A DNA stretch of 64,000 bases from CBDBND01 sp965262665 (GCA_965262665.1 CBDHFR010000003.1:1116001-1180000), one strand, 5' to 3'. Counted from the first letter of the stretch, positions 1 to 9,455 are shown. Numbers and translations: made by a program. Notes: a model not told the origin generated them from the sequence alone.

Positions 1-306
1 GATCACGTTGGTGTGCAGCAAGCGGCCGGGAACCCAACCGATCCACGGTGATAGCCCGCGGAAGACACTTTCCGACAAACGCGTGTGATAGAGAATTTCG
101 CCCATCAATATGAATAGAGGCAGGGCGACAAGTTCCGGCGTGTTGAGGCTGTTCCAGATATCGAATGCAAGAAAGGTCCCCACCGGCATGTCCCGGAACA
201 GGGTCAGACTGATCAGCCCCACCCCCATGAGGCTGAAACCCACCCACACTCCGGCACCGAGCAAAAGGACAAGGGCGACCAGGACGACGGCAACGGTGAT
301 AGCCAT
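1..306 (-). CDS. dctM: TRAP transporter large permease DctM, N-terminal part (runs off window)
   Basis: The reverse strand from 306 to the window edge is open and starts MAITVAVVLVALVLLLGAG, followed by VWVGFSLMGVGLIS and LPLFILMGEILYHTRLSE. This is the usual N-terminus of the 12-helix permease (DctM) of TRAP transporters, which moves an organic acid across the inner membrane with a sodium or proton gradient. The ATG shares one base with the TGA of dctQ (TGATG), so the two are probably translationally coupled. Only 102 residues are in the window. The substrate cannot be read from the sequence. Confidence 0.88.
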   Translation of the reverse strand, partial: MAITVAVVLVALVLLLGAGVWVGFSLMGVGLISLTLFRDMPVGTFLAFDIWNSLNTPELVALPLFILMGEILYHTRLSESVFRGLSPWIGWVPGRLLHTNVI

Positions 307-845
307 CAGCCGACATCCTGATCGTGCGCTTTATCCGAACCCTGAGAGGGTCCGGTGTCAGGATTTTCATCCTGGTACAAACGGACCAGCCGCGCAAACA
401 ATGCCAGACTGAGCACGCAGGGCCCGATGGTAAGCAACGCTTGAGGAATGGCCAAAGGTGTTTCACTGGCAAAATAGGACACTGTGCCGCGCTGCCATGT
501 GCCCAAGGCGAAATCGATCATGGACACCGTCCACAAACCGGAAATGAAAAATGCGACGGCAGTGCACAGAACATCAAACCGCTGCGCCGTGCGCTGAGAC
601 ATGTGTTCGCTGAGCAAGGTGACACGAATATGGCCGCCCTGCGCCAAGGTCCATCCCGATCCCAGGAAAAGCACGAGCACCAGGAGATAGCCGGCGTATT
701 CCACAGCAAAGGGCAGGCTGATCCGGAACGCACTGCGGAGAATAATTTCTGTCAGGCCCAGCAGAAACAAGACGGACAAGAGCACGGCAGCGGCTGCGGC
801 GGCAATCAGACAAACACGGTCGATAATCTTGAGAACGGCCGTCAT
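306..845 (-). CDS. dctQ: TRAP transporter small permease DctQ
   Basis: This 179-residue protein has four hydrophobic stretches (about residues 8-32, 45-63, 88-108 and 130-150), the DctQ layout. It includes FAVEYAGYLLVLVLFLGSGWTLAQGGHIRV, here only partly quoted: the family hallmark is the run ending GGHIRV near residue 74. DctQ binds the large permease in the inner membrane. The ATG overlaps the TGA of dctP by 4 nt (ATGA) and its own stop overlaps the dctM start, so the three TRAP parts lie in one transcript. The C-terminus is polar and rich in Asp and Gln. Confidence 0.92.
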   Translation of the reverse strand: MTAVLKIIDRVCLIAAAAAAVLLSVLFLLGLTEIILRSAFRISLPFAVEYAGYLLVLVLFLGSGWTLAQGGHIRVTLLSEHMSQRTAQRFDVLCTAVAFFISGLWTVSMIDFALGTWQRGTVSYFASETPLAIPQALLTIGPCVLSLALFARLVRLYQDENPDTGPSQGSDKAHDQDVG

Positions 846-1864
846 GCGTTCAGGGATTTCCCCGCACGAGCGGTAAACTCTTCAAACAGAGGGCGGGCTT
901 CGGGAACACGATTGAAAAAGTCTTTCCAGATGGGCTGAGCCTGGGCCCGCATATCCGCCATCAATTGCTGCGGCGGCACCTGGGTGATCATGCCGTTTTC
1001 TTCGAGCACGCGCAGTTTGTCCTGGTCGTCTTCCCGGCTGATCTGCCAAAACTCCGGCTCCAAGTCCCGGGCAAGTTGCTGGATTGCGTCTTGGTGCTGA
1101 GGTGGCAATTCACTCAAGCTCTGTTCACTTAGGGTCAGCATATTGCAGGACCATGTATGATTTGACCGGAAGGTGTGGCTCAGAAACTCCCAGTATTTTT
1201 GCGCCACCGCGGTTGTCGTCGAGGTCATCACCGCATCGACAGCGCCGGAGGCCAGAGCAGGAACCACATCGGGCGACGGCATCTGGATGGGCGTCATGTC
1301 CAAACCCAAAACGAGATCGGTTGAGGATTTATCGTACGAGCGCATGGTCAGGCCACGAAAATCATCGACGGTTGTAATCGGCATGTTGAAAAAGAAGTTC
1401 TGATTGGGCCAAGGCACCAGATAGAGAATCTTCAGACCGTGGCGCGCATAGGCGGCTTCGACCGACGGCCGGATGATGGTGTAAAGCAAAGCCAGCTCAT
1501 CAAAATCATCAACCAGATAAGGCAGGGATTCGAAACCGAGAATGGGTTCAGTGCCAACCTGATGAAAGCTGGCACCCTCGGCAATGTCGACAATCCCCTC
1601 CTCGACAACGCGCATGGTTTCCGGGCCTTTGATGCCGAGGACGGCGCCGGGATGAACATGGATGGTCAGGGCGCCATCGGTCAAAACGTTGATTTCGCGG
1701 GCGAAGCGGTAGGCGTTGGCCACGTGGAATTCACTCGGCCCCCACGGCATGGACAGGTCCCAATGAAGTCCGGTCGCCGCACGATCGCATCCTGTCAGCG
1801 CCAAAGCCGTTCCGGACGCCATCATGCCTCGGCGCGACAGTGAACTTGAAAGCGGGTGCGTCAT
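842..1864 (-). CDS. dctP: TRAP transporter substrate-binding protein DctP
   Basis: The 340-residue product is a periplasmic binding protein of the DctP family. The ATG at 1864 is chosen because it overlaps the upstream cupin stop (ATGA) and begins MTHPLSSSLSRRGMMASG, a twin-arginine-like signal followed by a lipobox-like LALTGC. The export route is therefore ambiguous between Tat and lipoprotein. Internal features are typical of DctP: EGIVDIAEG, LPYLVDDF, a GLTMRSYDKSSTDL segment and ALASGAVDAVMTS. It hands substrate to DctQM encoded just downstream. A longer in-frame reading back to 1969 would overlap the cupin gene and lacks a signal peptide, so it was not used. Confidence 0.9.
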   Translation of the reverse strand: MTHPLSSSLSRRGMMASGTALALTGCDRAATGLHWDLSMPWGPSEFHVANAYRFAREINVLTDGALTIHVHPGAVLGIKGPETMRVVEEGIVDIAEGASFHQVGTEPILGFESLPYLVDDFDELALLYTIIRPSVEAAYARHGLKILYLVPWPNQNFFFNMPITTVDDFRGLTMRSYDKSSTDLVLGLDMTPIQMPSPDVVPALASGAVDAVMTSTTTAVAQKYWEFLSHTFRSNHTWSCNMLTLSEQSLSELPPQHQDAIQQLARDLEPEFWQISREDDQDKLRVLEENGMITQVPPQQLMADMRAQAQPIWKDFFNRVPEARPLFEEFTARAGKSLNA

Positions 1865-2544
1865 ACCGGCAGATGCCCCGTTTTGACGTAGACAGTGACG
1901 GTGTCGATCGCTGTGAACACACGGTCCTCTTGGGTCGGCCAGCGCAACCAATCTCCTGTGGAAAAGCATTCACCGGAATTTTCCAAGGCGCCGCTCAGCA
2001 AGAATAACTCTGCGCCTCCAGCCCCACTTTGAATTTTGAGCTCACTGTCCAGTTCGAGACGCATCATCTCAATCCGTTCTGGATGATCCGATTCTTCGTA
2101 CAGCATAAGAGATGAATGTCCGTTGCCAATATCCTGCCAGGTAGCATCCAGCATGTTGATGTTCACCTGCTTGCGGTTACCGCCGGGATACTGGCGCAGT
2201 TTTACGAAGAGCATACAGCCTTCATTGGAGAAGGGCGCATGTTCGAACCCTTCGGGATTGAGCAGAAATGTACCAGCAGAAAAGTCACCGTTTTGGTCTG
2301 AAAACACGCCGTCCAGGACGAGAATCTCTTCACCGTCGGGATGAGGATGTGGCGGAAATTTGCTCGACCGATCATACCGTACGATGGAAGTGACGCGGCC
2401 ATGCTCACGTGGACCAGAAAGATCCAATCGTTTGCGCGAAACCTTCGGACTGGGACTCTCTTGCCAATCCATCGCCGTCGTCCGCATAACAACGGATTCC
2501 AAGTAGTCGGCATTGATGTGTCCCTGGCTCACAGACGCTCTCAT
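1861..2544 (-). CDS. ChrR-like cupin domain protein
   Basis: The 227-residue protein has a cupin metal site, FPPHPHPDGEEILVLDGVF at about residues 63-81, with HPHPDGEE supplying His and Glu ligands. The following strands SAGTFLLNPEGFEHAPFSNEGC resemble the ChrR cupin fold. It seems to hold two half-cupins; the second (about 165-225) lacks clear metal ligands. ChrR proteins act as anti-sigma factors with an N-terminal zinc domain, which is not seen here, so this is more likely a stand-alone cupin of unknown role. Start and stop overlap the neighbouring genes by 4 nt on both sides, tying it to the TRAP operon. Confidence 0.75.
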   Translation of the reverse strand: MRASVSQGHINADYLESVVMRTTAMDWQESPSPKVSRKRLDLSGPREHGRVTSIVRYDRSSKFPPHPHPDGEEILVLDGVFSDQNGDFSAGTFLLNPEGFEHAPFSNEGCMLFVKLRQYPGGNRKQVNINMLDATWQDIGNGHSSLMLYEESDHPERIEMMRLELDSELKIQSGAGGAELFLLSGALENSGECFSTGDWLRWPTQEDRVFTAIDTVTVYVKTGHLPV

Positions 2545-3053
2545 TCGGTCCGCATTAGATCGACTATAAGAGGATCATGCCCACATGCACGAATGAATTT
2601 CGTTAGATCAGTCGTTTGAATGGCGGTGGTCGTTGTATTGATCAAGGGATGAGCATTGATGATGTCCTGTTCCATCATCCAGGCGTCGAGCACCACCTGA
2701 ACGTGACAATGAGGATCGTTGATCACGCAGAACGGAGAGACCGACCCGGGAGACACACCGAGGACGCGCATGAGCCGGTCGGCAGATCCGAAGGATAACC
2801 GCTTGGAACCGATCACCGGCGGCAATGCTTTAAGATCAATCTTACGGTCCCAAGGGGCCGTCAGCAGCCACATTCTTTTTTTGGCATCACACAAAAACAA
2901 ATTCTTGGTGTGAATTCCGGGCAAATGTCCGACGTGCGCTTCCCCGTCTTCGACTGTATACGCAGGGGGATGGTCTACGGAGTCAGTTTGGATATCCAGT
3001 TCCGCCAACCGCTCGAAAAGTATCTTGGGTGTCGCACGAACCGATCCGTCCAT
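2541..3053 (-). CDS. ProXp-ala-like prolyl-tRNA deacylase (YbaK/PrdX family)
   Basis: A 170-residue free-standing editing domain of the YbaK/ProRS-associated type. Diagnostic stretches are PPAYTVEDGEAHVG near residue 30, GIHTKNLFLCDAKKR near 47 (the conserved lysine of the family lies in TKNLFL), and a late SPFCVINDP and HPLINTTTTAI segment. Family members hydrolyse mischarged tRNA, mainly Ala-tRNAPro, in the cytosol. It lies 3 nt downstream of the AI-2E permease gene and overlaps the cupin start by 4 nt (ATGA). The link of a tRNA-proofreading enzyme with a TRAP transporter is by operon structure only and has no obvious functional logic. Confidence 0.85.
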   Translation of the reverse strand: MDGSVRATPKILFERLAELDIQTDSVDHPPAYTVEDGEAHVGHLPGIHTKNLFLCDAKKRMWLLTAPWDRKIDLKALPPVIGSKRLSFGSADRLMRVLGVSPGSVSPFCVINDPHCHVQVVLDAWMMEQDIINAHPLINTTTTAIQTTDLTKFIRACGHDPLIVDLMRTE

Positions 3054-3056
3054 GAG

Positions 3057-4142
3057 TTAGGCCGCGGGTGTGGGTTCCGCGTCTGACTCCGTTGACTCTT
3101 CTGCTTTTGGCCAGGCACGCAGAACCGCCTGCACCAACACAGCCAACGGTATGGCGAAAAATACACCCCAAAATCCCCAAATGCCGCCAAAGAAAAGAAT
3201 GGCGACAATGATGGCGACGGGGTGGATGTCGACCACCTCGGAAAATACGAACGGCACAAGGACGTTGCCATCGAGGGCTTGAATGATGGCATAGGCGGCA
3301 ACGGCCACTGCCGCATCACCGGTGAATCCCCACTGGAGAATGGCGACAACGGCGACGGGTAAGGTCACGACGGCAGCGCCGATATAGGGAATCAAAACCG
3401 AGAATCCAGTAATCACCGCCAACAACAAAGCGTATTGAAGGTCAATCAAGGTAAAGGTGATGTAGGTGACAACGGCGACGATAAGAATCTCCAAAGCCTT
3501 GCCGCCCACATAGTTTTGCAGTTGCCGATGGACTTCCGCCCACACCTGTCCGGTCAGCTCGCGGTCCCTCGGTAGAAATGACGCGAACCACGCAACGATT
3601 TTGGTTTTGTCCTTAACCAGGAAAAACACCATCAGCGGGACAATGATGAGATAAACGATCCAGGTCATCAGGCCGACCACCGTGCCGCCCAGAGAGCCGA
3701 CTAAGGCTTGTGAAAAGTCCAAGACTTCCGTTTGTAGCTGATTCATCACCTGCTTTGCCTGTGTCGGTGTGATGAGTGCGGGATACTGCTCCGGCAAACG
3801 GCTGACTGTCTCTTGCAGGCTGGAGATGAACTCGGGGGCTTGGCGGGTTAGCTGAGTAACCTGGCGGATGAGCAGCGGAATGAGGCCGAAGACAATCGCC
3901 AAGGCCAATAAAACGAACACCACAAATACCAGAGTTATTGACAGCCAGACGGACACCCCATAGCGCTCCAGCCGGTCGACGAAAACCTGCAGAAGATAAG
4001 CCAACACAACTGCGGCAAGGAACGGCGCCAGAATGTCCACCGTCAGCATCAGCGCAATGGTGACAAAGATCAGCAACAGCATCATTAGGGTGAGCTGTGG
4101 ATTGTCGGAAATTCTCTTAAACCAATTGCGGATCAGATCCAT
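3057..4142 (-). CDS. AI-2E family transporter (PerM/YhhT type)
   Basis: A 361-residue integral membrane protein with the pattern of the AI-2E exporter superfamily. There are two N-terminal helices (about 17-50), a third near 68-90, a soluble region (95-150) with a conserved ELTGQVWAEVHRQLQNYVGGK segment near 190, and a C-terminal helical block holding DGNVLVPFVFSEVVDIHP and FFGGIWGFWGVFFAIPLAVL. Members include TqsA and several Na+/H+ antiporter-like proteins, so the substrate is open. It is the first gene of the left operon. The short proline-rich tail EPTPAA ends 3 nt before the deacylase start. Confidence 0.88.
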   Translation of the reverse strand: MDLIRNWFKRISDNPQLTLMMLLLIFVTIALMLTVDILAPFLAAVVLAYLLQVFVDRLERYGVSVWLSITLVFVVFVLLALAIVFGLIPLLIRQVTQLTRQAPEFISSLQETVSRLPEQYPALITPTQAKQVMNQLQTEVLDFSQALVGSLGGTVVGLMTWIVYLIIVPLMVFFLVKDKTKIVAWFASFLPRDRELTGQVWAEVHRQLQNYVGGKALEILIVAVVTYITFTLIDLQYALLLAVITGFSVLIPYIGAAVVTLPVAVVAILQWGFTGDAAVAVAAYAIIQALDGNVLVPFVFSEVVDIHPVAIIVAILFFGGIWGFWGVFFAIPLAVLVQAVLRAWPKAEESTESDAEPTPAA

Positions 4143-4243
4143 GGAGTCACAGCCTCAGAACGTACATACACGGCCGAACAATACGACGCCATGATGCAAT
4201 TGTCTGCCTGATACTTTGAAGCAAAATGTATTGAATTGCGTTC

Positions 4244-6046
4244 TTACAGCGCTGTCTCAAGCCACGTCAGGATATCACTGACAACACGGTTTTCGTATCC
4301 AGCGAAGGAATGTGCTGCGCCGTTGGGGCCGCCGAAGAACACGTACTTAGCCGCTCCGGCTGCCGCGTCTGTGAACTCGATCAAATATGCGTTCTGCATA
4401 AACGGATCTCTTGAGCCGCCGAGGGCCAGAATGGGAACATCAATCTCACCGACCCGTGCCGTGTGTACGGCTTTGGAATTGGGACCCCAGTAACTCAAGA
4501 AAGAGTCAGCATAGTAATAAGTGAAGCCGGACCCGGGCGGAGGCAAGAACATGGGCTGGCGTGGATCATCAGGATACCCGGCCTGGGGAAACGGATAGTC
4601 GATAAGATGGGTCGCGCCCTCGCCATCGCGCACAGCTTCCTGTGCTTCCAGCACAGCCCGTGCATAGAGGTCTTCCCCCATGCCGGTGCGTGCGTGAAAC
4701 GGCATGTCCCTTGCCGGAGCAAGGTAGACCATCGCTTTGACACGCGGGTCTTGGGTCTCACTGAGATAGTAACTCCACCACAATCCGCCGACACCATGCC
4801 CTTCACCAATGAGAGTGGTGTGCCCGCGCATCTCCATGAAATCGGCCCAGGTTTTGAAATCCTGAGGAAGGTTTTCCAGCGTGCCTCTGACAATGCCGCG
4901 GAAGCCCGACGAACGGTGCTGAAACGCGAGTGCCGTATAGCCGGCTTGAGCCAAGCGGACACCGAGCCAATGATTGGAGGAACGCATAACATCGCTGGTC
5001 CAACTGTGCATCAACATGAACGCCGGCTTGCCGGGGTCGGCGCCATCGGTCGGCGAATAGAGAACACCGGACAAAGTGATTTCTCCCGGTGCGGTAACGT
5101 CAACGACTTCCGTTCTGATTTTCTGTATCGGCGGTAAGCCGATATCTACGAGCCAAGCCAGCGTATCGGAGACCACTTCGTCTCGCATGCCTTCGAACAC
5201 CCGTCCGACACCGGGGTAGTATTTGATATCGACCCGTGGACTGATAAAGGCGACCGCTTGAAGTTCTTCCAGCCTTCCTTTGGGAACCAGTGGGTCTTGT
5301 TCACCGGCGAGCATCAACATGGGCCGGTCAATGCCGGCCATATTGGCCGACAAAGATGTTTTTGCCGTCGGACCAAACCAGTCAAGAAAGCTGTTGGGTA
5401 GAAAGATCAACCCGTCGCCGAGATCAATGAACGGCTGCCGCCCGCCTTCGGCAACGGCCTTCGCCGCTTGATCGACCGTCGCCCAGTACACGTCCTCACC
5501 CACCCGTTGGCGCCAATTGTCAGCCATGTTTTGCGTTGGCGAATAATGAACCACCGCTTTGACGCGGGCATCGTCGGTCTCGACCATATACCGCGCCATG
5601 CGAAGGGATCCGAGTCCGGCACCGGCGAGGACGATGTCGGTAAAGCCGCGCGACGCCAGAACATCGATGCCGCCGCGAATGTCTTCAATCACTTCTGCGA
5701 ACTGGGTAAAGGAGTACCTGGAGGCATGGCGGGTTTCGATGGACAGATTGGTGTAGCCGGCCTGGGCAAGACCACCGGCAACGTACCGGGCGGCGCTGTT
5801 GAGTCTCACCGGCGATCCACCAGGCCCGCCATGCAAATGAAGCAGGGCCGGTCCATTGATGTTCATGCCGCTCTCCGGATAGGCGAGAACAGCGGGCAGT
5901 TCCACACCATCGGCTGTGGTGAAGGAGACGACCTCTTCGACAACGCTATCGGCAGCCTGAGCATTTCCGGCAATGCCCAGAAACAGCGCGGCAACTATTA
6001 AATGACCAAACCTAATCACGGCCTGTCCTGATTCCATTCTCGTCAT
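4244..6046 (-). CDS. secreted tandem alpha/beta hydrolase-fold protein lacking nucleophile serines
   Basis: About 600 residues with a signal peptide (FGHLIVAALFLGIAGNAQA, cut before residue 32) and two alpha/beta-hydrolase repeats, about 35-302 and 312-600. Each repeat has an oxyanion-type segment (LHLHGGPGG; LMHSWTSD), a nucleophile-elbow position and a C-terminal VVSDxLxWL helix. The elbow reads GAGLG (142-146) and GHGVG (416-420), so the expected serine is glycine in both. Acidic residues follow the last strands (GEQDP, GSRDP). A histidine is present only in repeat 2 (GAAHSFAG); repeat 1 has GRVFEG. It may be a binding protein or use other chemistry. A later ATG at 6037 is also possible. 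Confidence 0.75.
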   Translation of the reverse strand: MTRMESGQAVIRFGHLIVAALFLGIAGNAQAADSVVEEVVSFTTADGVELPAVLAYPESGMNINGPALLHLHGGPGGSPVRLNSAARYVAGGLAQAGYTNLSIETRHASRYSFTQFAEVIEDIRGGIDVLASRGFTDIVLAGAGLGSLRMARYMVETDDARVKAVVHYSPTQNMADNWRQRVGEDVYWATVDQAAKAVAEGGRQPFIDLGDGLIFLPNSFLDWFGPTAKTSLSANMAGIDRPMLMLAGEQDPLVPKGRLEELQAVAFISPRVDIKYYPGVGRVFEGMRDEVVSDTLAWLVDIGLPPIQKIRTEVVDVTAPGEITLSGVLYSPTDGADPGKPAFMLMHSWTSDVMRSSNHWLGVRLAQAGYTALAFQHRSSGFRGIVRGTLENLPQDFKTWADFMEMRGHTTLIGEGHGVGGLWWSYYLSETQDPRVKAMVYLAPARDMPFHARTGMGEDLYARAVLEAQEAVRDGEGATHLIDYPFPQAGYPDDPRQPMFLPPPGSGFTYYYADSFLSYWGPNSKAVHTARVGEIDVPILALGGSRDPFMQNAYLIEFTDAAAGAAKYVFFGGPNGAAHSFAGYENRVVSDILTWLETAL

Positions 6047-6535
6047 ACACGACGGTCCAATGCATTCCGGATCACTGGACGAAGGTGACGGGCACGGCCA
6101 GTCATCTTCTGCACGATATGGTAATACCATAAACAAAAAGACCAATTGTGGCGTATGTTATTCATCGGCCTGCTGTTCTAGACGGTTGAATCTTTATGTC
6201 CTTGGACGTTTCCATAGCCGATCCGTTAATGACCCTTGGGGACAACGGGACGCCGTGGTCCGAGCGGTTCAAGGACACCTATTTCGATACCGAAAACAGA
6301 CTTGCAGAGAGCCGGCATGTATTTCTCGACGGCTGCGGTTTGCCTGAAGCCTGGCAAGGCAAAGACCATTTTGTCATTGGTGAAACCGGCTTTGGCACCG
6401 GGCTCAATTTCCTCGCCACATGGCAGCTGTGGCACGAAACGTGCTTTGAGTCTCAAACGCTTCACTATCTGTCGGTTGAAGGATTTCCCCTAGACCGCGC
6501 CACTTTGCAACGATGTTTGCCGCAATGGCAGGAAC

Positions 6536-7589
6536 TAGAGCAGATTCAATTTAGTCCCGATCATATCCGGCGGCGGCGAAGTAGTTTTCGCATTCGGTTG
6601 AGGTGAAGGCGTCGATGGCCTCGGCAATGGCGTCCCACAGGTCGTCGACGGTTCTGGCGGCGGCCTTTCTCAGGAGCGCCTTGAGTTTGGCGAAGGCCAT
6701 CTCGATCGGGTTGCAGTCGGGACTGTAGGGCGGCAGATACAGCAGGGTTGCGCCGGCGGCTTCGATGGCCTGGCGGATGCCAGCGACCTTGTGGGCGGGC
6801 AGGTTGGCCATGACGACGCTGTCTCCGGGGTCGAGTTCGGGTACCAGGACCTGTTCCACATAGGCCTTGAAGGCAGCCCCATGCATCGGCCCGTCGAGGA
6901 GCATCGGGGCCCGCCAGGCCCCGGAGAGGCGCAAGCCGGCGGTCAACGTGGTGGTCTTCCAATGGCCATGGGGTATGGCGGCCCGGCACCGTTCGCCTTT
7001 GCGCGACCATCCCCGCAGCCGCGCCATCTTCATCGACGCGCCGGTCTGGTCGATGAAGATCAGCCGTTCCGGAGCGAGCCCTGCCTGGCCTTCGAACCAG
7101 AGCCGGCGCCGCGCGAGCACGTCCGGGCGCCGCTGCTCCGCTGCATGGCCGGTCTTTTTTGTGCGTCAGCCCGCGCTTGGCGAAGAAGTGCCAGACCGTC
7201 GACGGGCACACCCGAACCCCGTGCGACGCCGCCAGCTTCTCGCCAATCTCGGCCAGCGTCATAGCCTTGGTCTGCGCCACCAGAGCCAGGATAAAGGCCT
7301 CACGCGCATCCAGCTTCGAGCCAGGCGGTTGGCCCTGGCGGTCGGGCTCGATCGAGCCCGTCTCGCGCCAGCGCCGGCGCCAGTGGATCGCCGTCGAAGG
7401 CGCGACACGAAAACGCGCCGCGGCCCCCCGTGCAGACAGACCCCCAGTGACCGCCTCGACGACCCGCCGGCGAAGATCATTCCCGTAACAATGCCCCATG
7501 TCTGACTCCCAAATCGCCTCGGGATATAGAATCATGGAGTGGGACGCTTGGGAATCCCCTTCGATTCACAATTCAGTCAAACCGCTCTA
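6536..7589 (-). mobile_element. IS630-family element, type A, inserted in mnmC
   Basis: About 1.05 kb bounded by TA at 6536-6537 and 7588-7589, the TA target duplication of the IS630/Tc1-mariner group. The right end read inward is TAGAGCGGTTTGACTGAATT and the left end TAGAGCAGATTCAATTTAGT, an imperfect inverted repeat. Transposase lies on the minus strand. The same right end and about 600 bp of the same element recur at 30778-31408. Confidence 0.9.
6551..7499 (-). CDS. IS630-family transposase (two frames, likely -1 frameshift)
   Basis: The ATG at 7499 opens MGHCYGNDLRRRVVEAV with a helix-turn-helix (SARGAAARFRVAPSTAIHWRRR) and a second HTH (CPSTVWHFFAKRGLTHKK). The reading then has to step back one base to continue into the DDE part: LIFIDQTGASMKMARLRGW, MANLPAHK and LPPYSPDCNPIEMAFAKLK, ending at 6551. 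The step falls at a run of six A before G on the coding strand (plus-strand T run 7155-7160). This fits the programmed -1 frameshifting known in IS630 elements. The two DDE aspartates and the glutamate are present, so this copy may be active. Confidence 0.82.
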
Positions 7590-9352
7590 GTGTCGCTCAC
7601 GGCCCAATTGGAGCAGGATTATCCCGATCCGCAACCAGGCATGCATCACCTTTTCTTTGACAGCGGCCGGGTTGTTTTAACGCTCCTTTGCGGGCCTGCT
7701 CTTGCTGTTCTGCGTGAATTTGATGCGGCGATAGATGCGTGGTTCTTGGATGGGTTCGCACCCGATAAGAACCCAGAGATGTGGACGCGGGATATCTTTC
7801 AGGAGGTCGCCCGGTGCTCAAAACCCGGTTCCAGACTTGCGACGTATACGGTCGCCGGTCCTGTCAGGGACAATCTTCAAGCAGCGGGTTTTCAAATAGA
7901 GAAACGCGCTGGCACGAGACGAAAACGCGAAGTGCTGGCCGGACGGTATCTGGAAGACCAGCCGTCCATACCTGCCGACCCATGGTATGCACCGGCACCG
8001 GTTGTGGCCGGGCCGCGACCGCGGGTGGCCATCGTTGGGAGCGGATTGGCGGGAGCCAATTTGGCCTATGCGTTTAAACGCCGCGGCTGTCCGACCACTG
8101 TCATAGAACGCAACAATTATATTGCCGGTGAATCGTCTTCGGTGCTGGGCGCGGTCTTTATGCCACGCCTCAATGCGGGGAAAGCGCCGGATGGTGCGTT
8201 TTATGCCATGGCTTGGCGACACGCTGTGTCTCTTGTTTCCACACTGTCAAACAACGAACTTATGACAAATCAGCCCTGTGGCGTCCTTCATCTTGCAAAG
8301 TCCGACGACGACAAGAAACGGTTTGAGTCCATCCAGGTGCAAAGACAGGTTCCCAGTTCAATGATGGAACTTGTCGGTAGCCGTGAGGCATCGCGCATTA
8401 CTCAGATGTCCATCGACCATGGTAGGCTTTATTTTCCCCCGGGCGATTGGCTTGAGCCTCCAAAGCTATGTGCGCAGTTGCTGGTAGGCTGCACGGTTCG
8501 CACTCAAGCAGTTGTTGGTGCTTGTGTCCGGCAAGATGATGCCTGGGTTCTGCTCGATACCGCCGGCATCCCCATCGCAACCGCTGACGTGGTGGTCTTG
8601 GCCAACGGCTTGGCCGCATCACAAATATCTCAGGCGTCGTGGTTGCCGCTTATCACCCGACGTGGACAGATCACCAGGGTCGCGGCGACACCTGAGAGCA
8701 ATAAACTGAAATGTGTTATTACTGGTGATGGATATGTACTTCCTGCCGTTAACGGATGCCACGCCATTGGCGCCACGTTTGATCACGTTCAGGAAACGGA
8801 CCGTCATAAGCCACACCCTGAACCGACTCAGGATGGGGACGAGTATAACTTGTCGTTGCTTGATGACTTGCTGCCCGGATTAATGGACTGCCCTACACCC
8901 CAGACCGGCCAAAGCTGGGTCGGACTAAGATGTACAACAGCCGATCACATGCCCTTGGCGGAACCGTTGCCTGACCACGCGCGTTATATGTCCGACTTCA
9001 AAGATATCCGCCATGGCCGCAGGCCCGAAACTTATCCGCAGGCCTCTTATCATGCCGGGCTGTTCGTTCTTACCGGGCTCGGGGCGCGGGGTTTGGTGGC
9101 CGCACCCCTTGCGGCAGAATTGGTCGCCAGTCAGGCCTGCGGCGACCCCTCACCCGTACCGCATTCGGTTACTGCAGCTCCCCATCCCGGACGATTTACC
9201 GTCAGAGACCTGAAGCGATTGAAAACTTGAACCGGAAAAATTTCCGCTGCCCCAAAGTCGCCTAAGAATTATCACACCCATGCCGCTTGGCGAAGACCCC
9301 GTGCGTCCCATCACTGTGAATTCAAGATTGATCATTTAGTTGGGGAGTATGT

Positions 9353-9454
9353 ATGCGCGGTAAGCCGTCGTCTTTTGGACTGCAGCTGATGGGACTCATG
9401 GTCATGGTCACCATCGTTCTGATTCTGTGGGGCGTGTGGAGTTTGACTCTGTAA
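9353..9454 (+). CDS. 33-residue single-span membrane peptide
   Basis: ATG at 9353 sits 6 nt after GGGGAG, a good ribosome-binding site, and encodes MRGKPSSFGLQLMGLMVMV followed by TIVLILWGVWSLTL and a TAA at 9452. A short basic N-terminus precedes about 22 hydrophobic residues, so the peptide should sit in the inner membrane. It lies about 120 bp downstream of mnmC on the same strand. An IS630 element begins 2-3 bp after its stop codon. I do not recognise a family; small spans like this are easy to call by chance, but the site, length and clean stop favour a real gene. Confidence 0.55.
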   Translation: MRGKPSSFGLQLMGLMVMVTIVLILWGVWSLTL

Positions 9455-9455
9455 T

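Larger units (their letters stand above)
6196..9230 (+). pseudogene. mnmC: mnmC, tRNA mnm5s2U bifunctional enzyme, split by an IS630 element
   Basis: The two halves are 6196-6537 and 7590-9230. Joined across the IS with a single TA they give an uninterrupted 660-residue MnmC (WQEL then VSLTAQLEQDYPDP). The N-terminal domain is the methyltransferase (GETGFGTGLNFLAT near residue 54; DGFAPDKNPEMWT). The C-terminal domain is the FAD-dependent oxidase (VAIVGSGLAGANLAYAFKRR; late LTGLGARGLV). MnmC completes 5-methylaminomethyl-uridine at the tRNA wobble base. The insertion follows residue 114, inside the methyltransferase domain, so a normal enzyme cannot form. The downstream piece is open from 7539 and could only yield a fragment. 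No other lesion is seen, so the insertion appears recent. Confidence 0.92.

Noticed and set aside
4463..5137. 224-codon plus-strand open frame
   Set aside because: Lies opposite the tandem hydrolase and has no recognisable domain.
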